From Dipteris shenzhenensis (Eukaryota; Polypodiophyta; Polypodiopsida; Gleicheniales), in the NCBI GenBank assembly GCA_047967505.1, contig CM106538.1: a DNA stretch of 64,000 nucleotides. One strand, 5' to 3'. The notes beneath the pieces were generated by a model. It did no database searches and was not told the DNA's origin. It saw only the letters and a list, made by a program, of their open reading frames with translations. How positions within the stretch are numbered: position 1 is the first letter of the stretch; every line of letters begins with the position of its first letter. The translations under genes and the position numbers were made by a program. Below, piece by piece: positions 19,512 through 31,577 of this stretch.

Positions 19512-20752
19512 GATTTTGGACTGGTTTTTCAGCCTCCTTCAGCTGAATTCCGTTTTTCTTCATAACTCCTCACCCGTTTGGATTCCTCAACTTTCGTTTG
19601 GCCCGATGGCTTCCCCTCTGCCTCCCCTTCGTAGTGATATGCTTTTCCCTCCGTGTGTTTGGTAGAACGGGCAGAGCTGAGCACTTCTTTTGCTGGTCGA
19701 ATTTGTAAAAGTGGCTTTTTCTGGACCTTTTTTCTTCTACCGCCTCTTGGGCCTCTCCTCTTGCAAAGCTACAGCTTTCTGTTGAATTTCGAGTGGTCCG
19801 ACGCGCTGGTTGACTGGTTTTTCTCAGTTTTGGAGGACTTTCCGGCGATGAAACTTCTCCAAAACCTTCTCAATGCATTCCTCTCTGAAGCACGCTTCTT
19901 TTAAGCCCAAGAACTCCCACTTCTTCGCGACAGAAGTGCTTCTTTTCGCATTTTTAAGTGGAATTCTTGCTGGTCGGCTCTTGTAAATGCTCTTTCTTCA
20001 TGCCTTTGCACTCCTCTTTGGCTGAGAATGCAATTGGGCATTGGCTACTATGTCCTCTTGGCGATTGAGGACTTGGTTCGAGTTTTCAGGGCTTGGTGAG
20101 TTGTGATTTTGCTACTGCAATTTCTTTTTGCCATAAGCTATTGGTTGGCCTCGTGTGCCGCCTCTTTCTTGGCTCACAGGTGCCCAGGCAGTGCTACATG
20201 AGTCATTCTTTGGTTGGGTACTTTGCTGATTTTATTTTGGAGCTTTGAAAAGCTTTGTGAATGCCATCTGGAAACCACTCAAAGAGAGTGCAGCTGGGGT
20301 GCAGTGTGATTGCATCTGGACAGCCAATGGAATTGCACTCGGAAAAGAGAATGCCTTTGGGTTGAGCCTATGGGTTAAGTGCACTTATGTGATGGTGTTC
20401 TATTCTTGAAAGCCTTGCGAAGGCTTAGTGAATTGGGGCTGCGTGCTCAGTTGCAGGGAAGGTCTCCCAGATGCAACTTGTAATCATTTCACTGTGAAAT
20501 ATAAAGAAATACCGAAAGGGGCGCCACGGTGTTTGGGGCCAATCGGGTGCACTTGTCTATGTCTGTTGAGCAGGGGCATTCTAGCCTCCATCCCTTTTTC
20601 AGTGGTTTTGTTTGTGAACAAATGGGTAAATGCCAAATGGTGATCATGCAATGGTTAATGGTTGTGATATATGCTTTGTGAGCTGTAAATAAGTACTGAA
20701 GTGATTAAAGGTTTAGTTCCATTGCCCTCTGAGTGATTAGAGGCCGGTTTCA
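19512..20752 (+). mobile_element. Gypsy element 1, truncated 5' LTR
   Basis: Matches bases 26700-27940 of the 3' LTR almost base for base and ends ggccggtttca. The first 360 bp of the LTR are missing, so the insertion junction and left TSD are lost. ORFs inside (for example 19653-19904, 20428-20643) recur in the 3' LTR and are not genes. Confidence 0.93.
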
Positions 20753-20753
20753 T

Positions 20754-20771
20754 TGGTTCCGTTGCCGGGAC
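20754..20771 (+). other. Putative gypsy primer-binding site
   Basis: TGGTTCCGTTGCCGGGAC begins 1 bp after the LTR. The TGG start and CGTTGCCGGG core resemble the tRNA-Asp-type site (TGGCGCCGTTGCCGGGG) of some plant gypsy elements, with two changes. The exact tRNA is not certain. Confidence 0.6.
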
Positions 20772-20951
20772 ACCACACACTCTTTGTCAAGAGGTGGGCC
20801 TCGGTAGTTTGGTGGAAGGATATCTTTGCTGCACTTTTTGACAGCTGAATATTACAACCATAAACATGGTGAGTACCCATGAGCAAGAGAGCTCCACAAC
20901 TCCTCAAGCCTTAATGATCCAGCTAGTGTACAGCTGCAGGGAGCACAACAA

Positions 20952-22380
20952 ATGCCTTTTGAGCAAGCCACACATGAAGCTACAACTGAGCTCAACGGTG
21001 ATACTAGTTCTAGCAGTGAGTCAGATGATGCTACTATGTTGAGTGCACAGCTTGCAAGTGCAGTGACTGCTTTGACTCAGCTGGCTCAAAATTTGGCTCA
21101 GATTGTGCAAACAAATGCCAAGAAGAAGAAGAAATCAAGAAAGCACAAGAACGGAAAGAGTGAGTACACACATGCATCAGCTTCTCATGGCAGACCGCAC
21201 ACTAATGCATCAGTTTCCCATGAGGGACAGCCATCAAAAATGACTCAGAAAGTGACTTCCAAGAGAGAGGAATCGCCCAAAAGAGCACTTGAGAAAGAGG
21301 TACAAAAAGTACATCCAGTGCAACAGTATGAGCAGCCAGCACAAGGCCTTGGTTTGGGTATTTCTACTCCTCAAAATAATAATGTGCAGTCCATAAATGT
21401 GGCTCAACCACCTCAGCCATATTTGAGGCAGCAACCTGAATATTTTGGTACAGATTCTATCTTTGATGCTATGTTGATTTCACCGCCAATTGGGCATAGA
21501 AAGCAAGCCATGTATGACAATGTGGGAATGCAGCCAGGCATGCAAGCCACAGCATATGCTCCCAAGCCTAATGTTCAGCCAAGCATGGCTCTCCCTAGTG
21601 AAGGGAATGCTGCAAATATACAGCCATCTTTGGGACAGCCAATATCAAATGTATATAAAGAATTTAAGGATGGTGGTTCTCATGTCAAGTTTGATACATA
21701 TAATGGAGTACAGGACAGGTACAAAGCCCTCACATTCCTTCAACAGTTTGATGCTGCATTTCTTGGGGGTTTGTTTACAGAAGCATCCAAGATGAGGAAG
21801 GTTGCCACATTTTTGAAAGGCAATGCACTTAAGTGGTACACTAACCTTATGCTTCATGGAGATGCACCTGCTACTTGGCTGGAATTTAAGCAAGTGTTCT
21901 CTTCTACTTGGCTTACTCCAACTTTTGAAGTTGAAGTACTTTCACACTGGCATGACTTGTCATACAAACTTTGCAAGAATCTTGATGATTACACCCAGAG
22001 GTTTTGGGATGTTTTGCTACCATTGAGCTCTTACAGGCATGTTTCTTTGAAAGAGCAAATAGAGAGGTACTGTTGTGGATTGCCTAGTGAGCTACGTGAT
22101 TATTGCATCAAAACCAAGGTGGGTTCTATGACTTAATTAATTGAGAATGCAAGGACAGCATATGCATGGATGCAGGAGAAGAATGTGGGCTTTATGGACA
22201 GCAAGAAAGAAGACAACAAATGGGCTGCCAAACACCAGGATAAGGACATCAAATCTGAAAATAAAAATTATGGCAAATGACCGTTTCAAAAGGGAGGAAA
22301 AGCCCAATTCAAAGCTGGTCAAAGGCGTGGACAGCCTAATAAACAGCCCCGTACCAAGTTATCTGATGAAGAGAAAAAGT
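20952..22380 (+). pseudogene. Gypsy element 1 gag (capsid)
   Basis: The frame starts MPFEQATHEATTELNG. It has a Lys-rich and Pro/Gln-rich N-terminal half, then a retrotransposon gag capsid region: VKFDTYNGVQDRYKALTFL, FLKGNALKWYTNLM, TWLEFKQVFSSTW, DDYTQRFWDVLLPLSSY. A TAA stop at 22134 and a TGA near 22279 interrupt what is otherwise one frame with protease and pol. Gag assembles the particle. Confidence 0.88.
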
Positions 22381-22385
22381 CACTC

Positions 22386-23330
22386 ATGGAGCAAAACAAA
22401 TGTTTTATATGCAAAGAAGAGGGACACCGCTCTTATGATTGCCCATTCAAGAAAAGAGACAGGTCAGATGATGATAAGAATGGTGATAAACAGGCTGATC
22501 GGAAGGGCAAAAAGCCTAAACCTTCTGCAGGACTTCTTCCAGATGTGATTGGGAGTTTGCCACATGCACATGATGAAGAGGAAATGAAAAAGACTGAGAT
22601 GTGCAGAGCATGGGGAAAAATCAGAAATCAGAATTGTTTGTTTTTCTTTGATTCTGGGGCAAAGGCAAATTTCATAACTCCTGATATGGCAGGAAGGCTT
22701 GGCATCGAGCCTGAGGAAATGGGGCCATCCGGCATGTGTGAAATGGCCAACCCTGAAGTCAACACACCTGTCACTCCTATCATTGGCAAGTTGAGGATGC
22801 ATATCCAGGAATATCAGGATGCAGAGGACTTCTACATTATGCCTTTGCCAGAGTGCGATGCTTTGCTTGGGATGCCTTGGATGTACAGGGTGGGGGTTGA
22901 TGTGCAGATGAGAAACAAGAAGATTTCTATAACTCATAGAGGCAAAAATCATGTACTTGATGTAAAGTTGAAAGGGGAGTCCATCCCTGTAGTTTCAGCT
23001 TCTTGTATTTCCAATGTAATAAAGCGTCATATTTCAGCGTACTTGATTTTTGTCACAGAGGACAGCCAACCAGTTCAGGAGGGCTCTACTCTTTCTGCTT
23101 TAGATAGAGAAAGGGCTGCTTTTATTTCAGATTTTCAGGATTGTTTCTCAGATGCACTTCCTCAAGAATTACCTCCCAAGAGGCCCGAGGATCATCAAAT
23201 TGATATAATTCCAGGAAGCTCACCGCCTAATATACCTCCCTATCGTGTCAGTAAGGCACAACAGGAAGAGATAATGTCACAAGTGAAGGAACTCTTAAAA
23301 AAGGAATTAATACAGCCAACTTCCAAGTAA
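22386..23330 (+). pseudogene. Gypsy element 1 zinc knuckle, protease and start of RT
   Basis: CCHC knuckle CFICKEEGHRSYDC is at the start. The aspartic protease active site FFFDSGAKANFI lies near residue 90, with CDALLGMPWM as the distal protease motif. The connection to RT has PKRPEDHQIDIIPGSSPP and PPYRVSKAQQEEI. A stop at 23328 and nearby frame changes affect the RT segment around 23330-23378. Same frame as gag, so the element had a single Gag-Pro-Pol reading frame. Confidence 0.9.
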
Positions 23331-23378
23331 TTCTCCTTACTGTTTCCCTGTGTTGCTTGTGCAAAAGAAGGATGGCAG

Positions 23379-24707
23379 TTGTGTATTGATTATAGGGCTT
23401 TGAATAAAGTCACAATTAAGAACCGTTTTCCAATTCCACGCATTGATGATATATTGGATCGGTTGGAAGGTTCCTCAATGTTCAGTTGTATTGACCTTAA
23501 AAGTGGATACCATCAGATAAGGATACGGCCTGAAGATGTCTACAAGACTGCCTTCCGCACTTCATTTGGCTTATATGAGTTCCTTGTGATGCCTTTTGGT
23601 TTGACTAACGCACCTGCCACTTTCAATAGAATGATGGACAGAATTTTTAGAGCACACAGAAAGTTTGTGGGCACTTTCTTCGATGACATCATTGTGTTCT
23701 CTAAAAATGAGCAGGAGCACAGGAAACACCTCACTATTGTGTTTCAAGAGTTGAAAAGACACAAGCTATTAATAAACACCAAGAAAAGTGAGTTCTTTAT
23801 GCATGAGATTCATTTTCTTGGTCATATAGTGTCAAAGGATGGAGTCAAGATGGATCCTGCAAAAGTTGAGGCCATAAGGAGTTGGCCAATTTTGAGAAAT
23901 CTGCATCAAGTCAGAAGCTTTCTTGGGTTGTGTTCATACTATCGGAGGTTTATAAAGTACTTTGCAGAAATTGCTTCTCCCTTGCATGCTTTACAAAAGA
24001 AAGCTGTACCGTTTCGGTGGGGACCAAAGGAGAATGCAGCTTTTGAAGAGCTGAAGCAAAAGTTGTGTTCTGAACCCGTTATTATCTTGCCAGATCTTGC
24101 AAAACCCTTTGCTGTAACTTGTGATGCATGTGGAAACAGCATAGGAGGCACTTTGATGCAGGATGGCAGAGTGGTTGCATATGAGAGTAGAGTTCTCAAA
24201 GATGCTGAATTGTACTTGCAGATATACGAGAAGGAAATGTTAGCAGTGATACATGCTTTGACCACATGGAAACATTACCTTCTTGGAGCTGATTTTTATG
24301 TGCAGACAGATCATCAGTCACTTAGATATTTTCTCACGCAGAGAAAATTATCTGAAAAGCACATGAGATGGGCTAACTTCCTCTCAATGTTTCATTTTCA
24401 AATTGTACATGTGCCGGGTAACAAAAATGTCGTGGCTGATGCACTTTCCAGGAAACCACAGCCTGAAGCAGTCTCCAAGAAACCCAGTGTTTCAGCAGTG
24501 AGCATTGCTTACAACAATGTGTTAGATGTGATGAAAGATCAGTATGTTAATGATGCTGATTTTTCAACTATTTATGATCAGCTTTCTGATGGTCAAAGGC
24601 ATGATCACTATATGTTGAAAGAGGGTTTCATTTTGATGCATGGACGACTCTGTGTCACTGATCAGATGCGACAGAAAGTCATAATGGAAAGTCATGCTCC
24701 TCCATAG
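23379..24707 (+). pseudogene. Gypsy element 1 RT and RNase H
   Basis: RT motifs: [41 protein letters not shown], and catalytic FFDDIIVFS, which is intact. FLGLCSYYRRFI follows. RNase H: VTCDACGNSIGG, YEKEMLAVIHAL, QTDHQSLRYFL, VPGNKNVVADALSR. The frame ends at a TAG (24705) just before AGHRGITATI of integrase, a probable Gln codon mutated to stop. Confidence 0.93.
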
Positions 24708-25628
24708 GCAGGACATAGGGGAATTACAGCAACAATTACAGCAGTGGAGCAATACTTTTATTGGCCATCTTTGAGGAAAGATGTGGAAGAATATGTGAGA
24801 ACATGCATGGTTTGTCAGAAAGTAAAGTTTGACAGGCAGAAGGCACCTGGGTTGTTACACCCTTTGCCAATTCCGGATAGACCATGGCAAAGCATAGCTA
24901 TGGATTTTGTGTTTGATCTTCCACGTACTCCTACTGGACATGATGGATTGTGGACAATAATTTGCAGGTTTAGCAAACAAGCCCACTTTGTGCCAGTAAG
25001 AAAGAAAATTACAGCAGATCAAATGGCCAAATTGTTTTTGCAGCATGTCTTCAAGTATCATGGGATGCCTGAATCCATAATCAGTGATAGAGATCCGAGG
25101 ATGACCAGCCTCTTTTGGAGAGGACTGTTTGAAAATATGGGCACTACGCTGAATTTTTCATCATCTTTTCACCCTCAGTCTGATGGACAATCGGAGCAGG
25201 AAAACTCTACCATCTTGGATATGTTTAAATGCTATGTCTCAGACCACAAAAGCAAATGGGATATATACTTACAATAATACGGTGCACACATCCACAGGTA
25301 AAGCACCTTTTGAAATAGTGGAAGGTGCCAGGAAGATACCTCCCATTTTGCATAGAAAAGAGAAAATCTTCGAAGCTGATCGTTTTGTGGAAAGCCTTGA
25401 AGAGGCTTACAAGAAGATCAAATATGCCTTGCAAAGAAGTGAAGACAAGCAGAAAAGAGCAGCAGATAAGCACCGCAGGGAATTGCTATTCACAGAAGGT
25501 GATTGGGTTTTGCTGCGTTTTCAGAAGGCAAGGCTGAAAAATAAGAAAGGCAAGGAAAGGTTGTACACAAAGCTGAACATGCGTTACTATGGTCCTTTCC
25601 AGGTTTCTGAAAAGATAAACGAGGTAGC
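24708..25628 (+). pseudogene. Gypsy element 1 integrase
   Basis: The zinc-binding end AGHRGITATITAVEQYFYW and CMVCQKVK precede the core. Catalytic residues are visible in AMDFVFDLPRT (Asp), ISDRDPRM (Asp) and HPQSDGQSEQEN (Glu region). A small deletion near 25265 fuses KWDIYL to YNNTVHTSTGKAPFEI with a frame change. The C-terminal part has DWVLLRFQKARLK and RYYGPFQVSEKI. Defective. Confidence 0.9.
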
Positions 25629-26003
25629 TTGAAGTTGCCTCCGCATTGGAAGATACATAATGCCTTTCATGTGAGTTTATTAAAGCAATATCATGGAGAT
25701 ATTCCCGAGGATGTACCTGATGAGGTGCAGCCTGAAGTGGAAGAACAGGATGAACTTCTGGTCCCAGAGCAGATTCTGGCACACAGAGATAGAAAGCTCA
25801 AGGGTAAAGTTATCCGTCGCTACTTGGTAAAATTTCAAAATTACCCATCACTTGATGCGAAATGGATGGAGGAAGGTGAACTGGCAGATTCACATGGGAT
25901 ATTGCAGCTTTACCTTGATGCTTTCCAATTAGAGCCGACTACGGTCCGGGCTCCTACAGGTAGTTCAACAGAGCGAGCGTCTGGAGCATTACCTGATGTT
26001 TGA
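25629..26003 (+). pseudogene. Gypsy element 1 chromodomain-like C-terminus
   Basis: HNAFHVSLLKQYHGD is followed by VPEQILAHRDRKLKGKV, RRYLVKFQNYPSLDAKW and MEEGELADSHGI, the pattern of a chromodomain. This places the element among chromoviruses, which use the domain to target chromatin. It is in a different frame from 25628, with a small frameshift at the join. The stop is near 26001. Confidence 0.85.
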
Positions 26004-26325
26004 GAGGGGGGTAGCACCTCCACTCCCTCAGTACAGACGGGCTCACTGTGATTTCATGAGGTCGCTTGATGACACTGTATGTTTCATCCGAGATACTGAG
26101 CTGACAGTATTTCTGCTGTGAGACTTCATGATATTGATGCATCTTGACTATTGATCGCCGAGGATCACATAGATTTTGAGCAGTATATATGGATGGATGC
26201 ATGCCTCTCCTAGCCATATTTTCATGGTCTCTGTATACTATAGCTGCGGCTTTCTTGTATACTCTTTTATGCTATATTTCATGCTCGCTCCTGTGTTTTG
26301 GGGCAGCAAACTGTGGTTTGCTGTT

Positions 26326-26339
26326 TCAAGAGAGGGGTA
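26326..26339 (+). other. Polypurine tract of gypsy element 1
   Basis: Caagagaggggta directly precedes the 3' LTR start, as expected for plus-strand priming. Confidence 0.75.
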
Positions 26340-27940
26340 TGTCACGGGGGCGTGAAATTCTAAGTACTTTAATGTACTACTAGACCGTGACAACTTTGGT
26401 TTTAAAAGTCCAAGCGTGGGCTTAATAATGTGTAATTAAACGCGGCATGGTGCCTAGCACATAAGCGTAATTAATCCCTAGGCCCAAAGGCATTCCAAGG
26501 AATTAAAAGAGTGGTTGTTGGGAAATGATGATGTGGCATTTTTAATGGGCCCCCTAGAGGGCCATGTACCTTCAGTGGCCCCCCTAGAGTTCCAGGTGGC
26601 TCTAGTGCCTTCTACATGCTCCTTTGCCATTCCTGGACCTTCCTGGGCCTTCTAAACTTCACATGTGTGGTTTTCTCTCTCATCTTCTCCCTTTGTTGAG
26701 ATTTTGGACTGGTTTTTCAGCCTCCTTCAGCTGAATTCCGTTTTTCTTCATAACTCCTCACCCGTTTGGATTCCTCGACTTCCGTTTGGCCCGATGGCTT
26801 CCCCTCTGCCTCCCCTTCGTAGTGATATGCTTTTCCCTCCGTGCGTTTGGTAGAACGAGCAGAGCTGAGCACTTCTTTTGCTGGTCGAATTTGCAAAAGT
26901 GGCTTTTTTTGGACCTTTTTTCTTCTACCGCCTCCTGGGCCTCTCCTCTTGCAAAGCTACAGCTTTCTGTTGAATTTCGAGTGGTCCGACGCGCTGGTTG
27001 ACTGGTTTTTCTCAGTTTTGGAGGACTTTCCGGCGATGAAACTTCTCCAAAACCTTCTCAATGCATTCCTCTCTGAAGCACGCTTCTTTTGAGCCTAAGA
27101 ACTCCCACTTCTTCGCGACAGAAGTGCTTCTTTTCGCATTTTTAAGTGGAATTCTTGCTGGTCGGCTCTTGTAAATGCTCTTTCTTCATGCCTTTGCACT
27201 CCTCTTTGGCTGAGAATGCAATTGGGCATTGGCTACTATGTCCTCTTGGCGATTGAGGACTTGGTTCGAGTTTTCAGGGCTTGGTGAGTTGTGATTTTGC
27301 TACTGCAATTTCTTTTTGCCATAAGCTATTGGTTGGCCTCGTGTGCCGCCTCTTTCTTGGCTCACAGGTGCCCAGGCAGTGCTACATGAGTCATTCTTTG
27401 GTTGGGTACTTTGCTGATTTTATTTTGGAGCTTTGAAAAGCTTTGTGAATGCCATCTGGAAACCACTCAAAGAGAGTGCAGCTGGGGTGCAGTGTGATTG
27501 CATCTGGACAGCCAATGGAATTGCACTCGGAAAAGAGAATGCCTTTGGGTTGAGCCTATGGGTTAAGTGCACTTATGTGATGGTGTTCTATGCTTGAAAG
27601 CCTTGCGAAGGCTTAGTGAATTGGGGCTGCGTGCTCAGTTGCAGGGAAGGTCTCCCAGATGCAACTTGTAATCATTTCACTGTGAAATATAAAGAAATAC
27701 CGAAAGGGGCGCCACGGTGTTTGGGGCCAATCGGGTGCACTTGTCTATGTCTGTTGAGCAGGGGCATTCTAGCCTCCATCCCTTTTTCAGTGGTGTTGTT
27801 TGTGAACAAATGGGTAAATGCCAAATGGTGATCATGCAATGGTTAATGGTTGTGATATATGCTTTGTGAGCTGTAAATAAGTACTGAAGTGATTAAAGGT
27901 TTAGTTCCACTGCCCTCTGAGTGATTAGAGGCCGGTTTCA
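26340..27940 (+). mobile_element. Gypsy element 1, 3' LTR (1601 bp)
   Basis: TGTCACGGGGGCGTGAAATT begins it and ggccggtttca ends it. The last 1240 bp repeat the 5' LTR with few differences. Its right edge is immediately followed by gcaacctgca, which matches gene X of arm A (gagcaacctccaatcc). The element is therefore inserted in the 5' part of gene X, and GCAAC may be one copy of the TSD. Confidence 0.93.
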
Positions 27941-28781
27941 GCAACCTGCAGTCCAATAGGGCTCACAAGGTGCTTTTGTGCCTCAAGAGGCTGATTTAGA
28001 AGACTAGCTAGATCACACGGAAGCTCAAGCTATCTTACAAGCGCAAAGAGAGATGCTGGGCAGAGAGGGACTAGGTATTTTTGCTGCTGGTCTAGTGGAT
28101 GACGATACCATGCAAGGCGACCCGGTCTCTCTTCAACAAGTACAGAGACTATGCCCATCAGATTTCGTAAGAAACATCTTGTTTCTTCATTCAGGAAGTG
28201 CTAGGAATAAATATGCACAGCCCAAGTTATCATACTTGTGGCACAAAACGCTAGCCCACATCCTTCTCCAACGATTCATAGAGGTGGAAGGAAGAATCCC
28301 CAATAACCAACAAATACCCATGTATTTCATCCAACAGGTGTATGTCTACGATGTCTTGCATCGACGCGTGGATTGGAATGACAAGCATCACTTGTCAGGA
28401 ACAGGAAAGGAATGTCCTGCAGAGCGCAAGCGAGCAAGGACAGAGAACAGAGAGCCCGTGTCTCAAAGACCTTGTGTGCTAACTCCCTAGGCACATAGTG
28501 ATCTTGTTGACTTGGCCACATCTGCCATACCTCTCCGTCAACAAGGTGTTACTATCGAGGAGTTACAAGATCACGTTGCATCACAAGCCAAAGAGATCGA
28601 GGACCTACAAGCACGCGTACAGACGTTGGAGTCTGAGCTTGCACGCTACAGACAGTCCTTTGGAGATTTGGATGCAGCTGAGGATACTGATATTTTTGAT
28701 TTTGAGGACCTCACTAATATAGATTCGCAGGGTGTAGGACCAAGCACTCAGGAAACGGTAGATGTGGATCCTAGTGCATAA
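27941..28781 (+). pseudogene. Gene X, arm B copy (5' part cut by gypsy LTR)
   Basis: From 28053 the frame reads MLGREGLGIFAAGLVDDDTM, with SARNKYAQPKLSYLWH, IPNNQQIPMYFIQQVYVYD, then a Lys/Arg-rich stretch (KRARTENREPVSQRP). A TAG at 28488 replaces the Glu codon seen in arm A. The same frame continues DLVDLATSAIPLRQQGV, a coiled coil (EELQDHVASQAKEIEDLQ), the acidic DIFDFEDLTNIDSQ and the end VDVDPSA. The first about 45 codons are missing or stop-ridden at the gypsy junction. Lesions differ from those in arm A, so the ancestral protein was intact before duplication. Family unknown. Confidence 0.6.
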
Positions 28782-29136
28782 TTATGTACATTGTAAACTT
28801 CATATATAACTTTATAATACTCTTCTTCAGCAACGATAGTTCAGGTGATATAAGTGAGTTAAGTGGACTATCGATGTTGCCTTGAAAGTATCTGCAAGTC
28901 ACAAGATTGTCTCTAACTATTATGTATACCAAAATCATCCACAATCTGAATAATTACAACACAACATCGCTTGTAGCCCACAAGGTTCTAGATTTCAATA
29001 CAAAAGGAGATGAGATGGATATGAGCATATGTGCTCTCCCATCACTTGACATATTCTCCCATCCATCCCCTCGGATACAACATTATATCCGATATAATTA
29101 GAGCTTCATCCACTGCTCACCTATCATATTCTTCTA

Positions 29137-31247
29137 TCACTCTATTTCGCATTCTACTTCGACTTCGTTGTTGTCACTAAGTAGCTCAAGCTCGTCTTCC
29201 TCTTCACTAAATGCACCCTCAATAACTAATTCTATAGTCAATCGTTGTCCAGCAATTCTCATTACAACGGCTTCACTTGCTGTCCTAGCCGCAATATTAA
29301 ATCCTTTTAACAATCGTAGATTTCCAAAGCAAAATACCAAATCTGCAGCTCTTGATGGCTTTGAGCGATTGCGTCTCTTAGAATGAATAAAATCGTATGC
29401 ACTCCAATTTTGCTCACATGCATCCGATGATGCAGTAACAGAAAGCATACGAGTTGCAACATGCTGTAACTCCAATGTCTCTCCACCATATTCCTTCCAC
29501 CAAGTAGGTGCAATAGTCGTCTTAATAGCATCAAGATTCCAAGGATCTCCAAAAGAGCCTTCGCGATTCGTATATCTCACTCGTTGCTGGTAGGCCAGTT
29601 TTCCTTGATCTCCAGGAAGTAACTTTTTACAAACCTCTCGGAAGTTACTTATGACTTCAGGATTCTGTGATTGAGCATGCATTTGATATTGTGGATGCAC
29701 TGCAAACGCAGCTCCATGCAAAGGGGTGTGCATTTGCTTCCATCTCTTATTGGCCAAATATACCACTTGTTGCTTCTCCCTAGGAGCAAAGCGCATAAAT
29801 TCTTCAACTTGTCGTATTGCTTCTGACATCTTCCAATACACTTTACCCATAACAAAGGCATCAGCATTAACTGTCCTCAATACTGTTACAAATGGTTCTA
29901 CACCTTCTTTTATTCTTTTAACTTTTTTCAGAATATAGATGATTGTACAAGATGTACACATTTAGAGCCCAGTATTGCGTACTGCGTCTTTTTTTCTAGC
30001 CAATTCGCCCATCGTCTATCAGCAACAGTCTCGACTAAAGCTTGATGCACTTCCAACAATCTAGCAAGAACTAGAAAAGAAGTGGCAAATCTAGTTTGAT
30101 GAAATTGCCTGAGTTGCTTCACAGAGTGCTCTCTGAATACTGCATGCAAGTATTGATGACTCTTTATAAAACTCACTACGATGTTAGCATCTTGCAGTGT
30201 TGGTTGCACAAATGGCAATTGTCAAATATCCTTCAACAATAAGTTGAGAGTATGAGCGCCACATGGCACCCATGTCAGAGTGGGATATTTTGCCATGACC
30301 ATCTCACCTGCGATCTTGTAATTCGATGCATTATCTATTACTAATGCAGTAACATTCTCACTGCCACCAACTTTGCGGATTGCTCTTTTGTATATTTTTA
30401 CAATATATGTCGAAGTTTTTTCTTTTAGAGACGTGTCAATACTCTCCAAAAATATAGTTCCCTTGGGAGTAATGCACATTACATTTATCAAGGGTCTGGT
30501 CTGCTTGCTAGTCCATCCATTAAACGCAAGAGTGCACCCATATATAGGAATAAAGTCTAATATCTTTTTTTTCAAGCAATACGCCACAGTTTGTTTGACT
30601 CTATCAAGATGATCGGTACGCATTTTATTATAATCTGGCAAAATAAATCCTGGTCTAGCACATGATTTCAAGGCATTACGAAACGTGTCATCTCTCATGA
30701 CATTGAATGGTATACCATTTTTAACAAATGCTTCTGTCCATCTTAAGTGCTCTTCATGCACTTGTCAAAGAAATCCATCCTCCATAGAAGATTGTTCTCC
30801 CTTTTTTCTCTTCTTTACCTGACAGACATTAGTCGCATCAAAACTCACCTGCGACCCGCTTGCTAGCATATCTACATCACCTTCATGTATGGATACACTC
30901 CTCGCATTTATTGGTGCTTCTCCTTCAACCATCTCATCAACCTCAGTGCTCGCATCTTGTTGATTTGCACAATTTCTTATTAGGGTTGGATTAACCACTT
31001 TCTTTACTTTCTCTAAATACGATTTGCATAACGGAAGAATATCAGACGGAGTGCATGTGCAAGCTCCAACGTCACTGCCTATTCCGAGAAAATGTTGCTT
31101 GATGCGAGTAGAACCACCTGTGAATTTGTGTCCATAATATTTACACTGCAAGAAAGAGACCGAGGCATGTACTTTTTGTATCTTCGTCACGTATGACCAA
31201 ATCTTGCTGCGCACCATGCTTTTGAAGTTGCCAAAAACAAAATGCAA
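29137..31247 (-). pseudogene. hAT-family transposase (DUF659/hAT dimerisation type), degenerate
   Basis: The minus-strand N-terminus has a decayed BED finger (FLQCKYYGHKF, STRIKQHFLG) in which the second Cys is Tyr. The DUF659-type core has GIPFNVMRDDTF, FNGWTSKQTRPL, VIDNASNYKIAG and PCGAHTLNLLL. The C-terminal hAT dimerisation region has WWKEYGGETLELQHVATRML, SSDACEQNWSAYDFIHSKRR and ADLVFCFGNLRLL. TGA stops at about 30765 and 30222 and a frameshift near 29935 break it into four pieces. In FNGWT the Asp usual at DGWT is Asn. An active enzyme would excise and reinsert the element by cut-and-paste in the nucleus. Confidence 0.92.
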
Positions 31248-31577
31248 AAAAAACTAATTTGAGTATACAATAGAAACATATTGCAATACACATTTTATAA
31301 AAAACAACACATATCCTTTGAAAAACACGTTCAAGCATGCAATATATTAATTGTCATTCAATCACGCTCTTTTAAAATAATTCACATTCTATTGAAAGAA
31401 TATTAAATATTCATTCAAAAGAAAGTGTAAGAATGAGACAACTCTTCTAAGAACTTTTAAAACTTTCAATTCGTACACTTTAAAACTCTTTGTATTCTTT
31501 CACATTCTATTCAAAGAATATTACATATTCATTTAAAGAAAGTGTGAGAATACAAACACAATAAAATCATATTTCTC

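Noticed and set aside
19653-20643. Open frames of 70-85 codons repeated at 26841-27831
   Set aside because: They lie in the LTRs of gypsy element 1 and recur only because the LTR is repeated.
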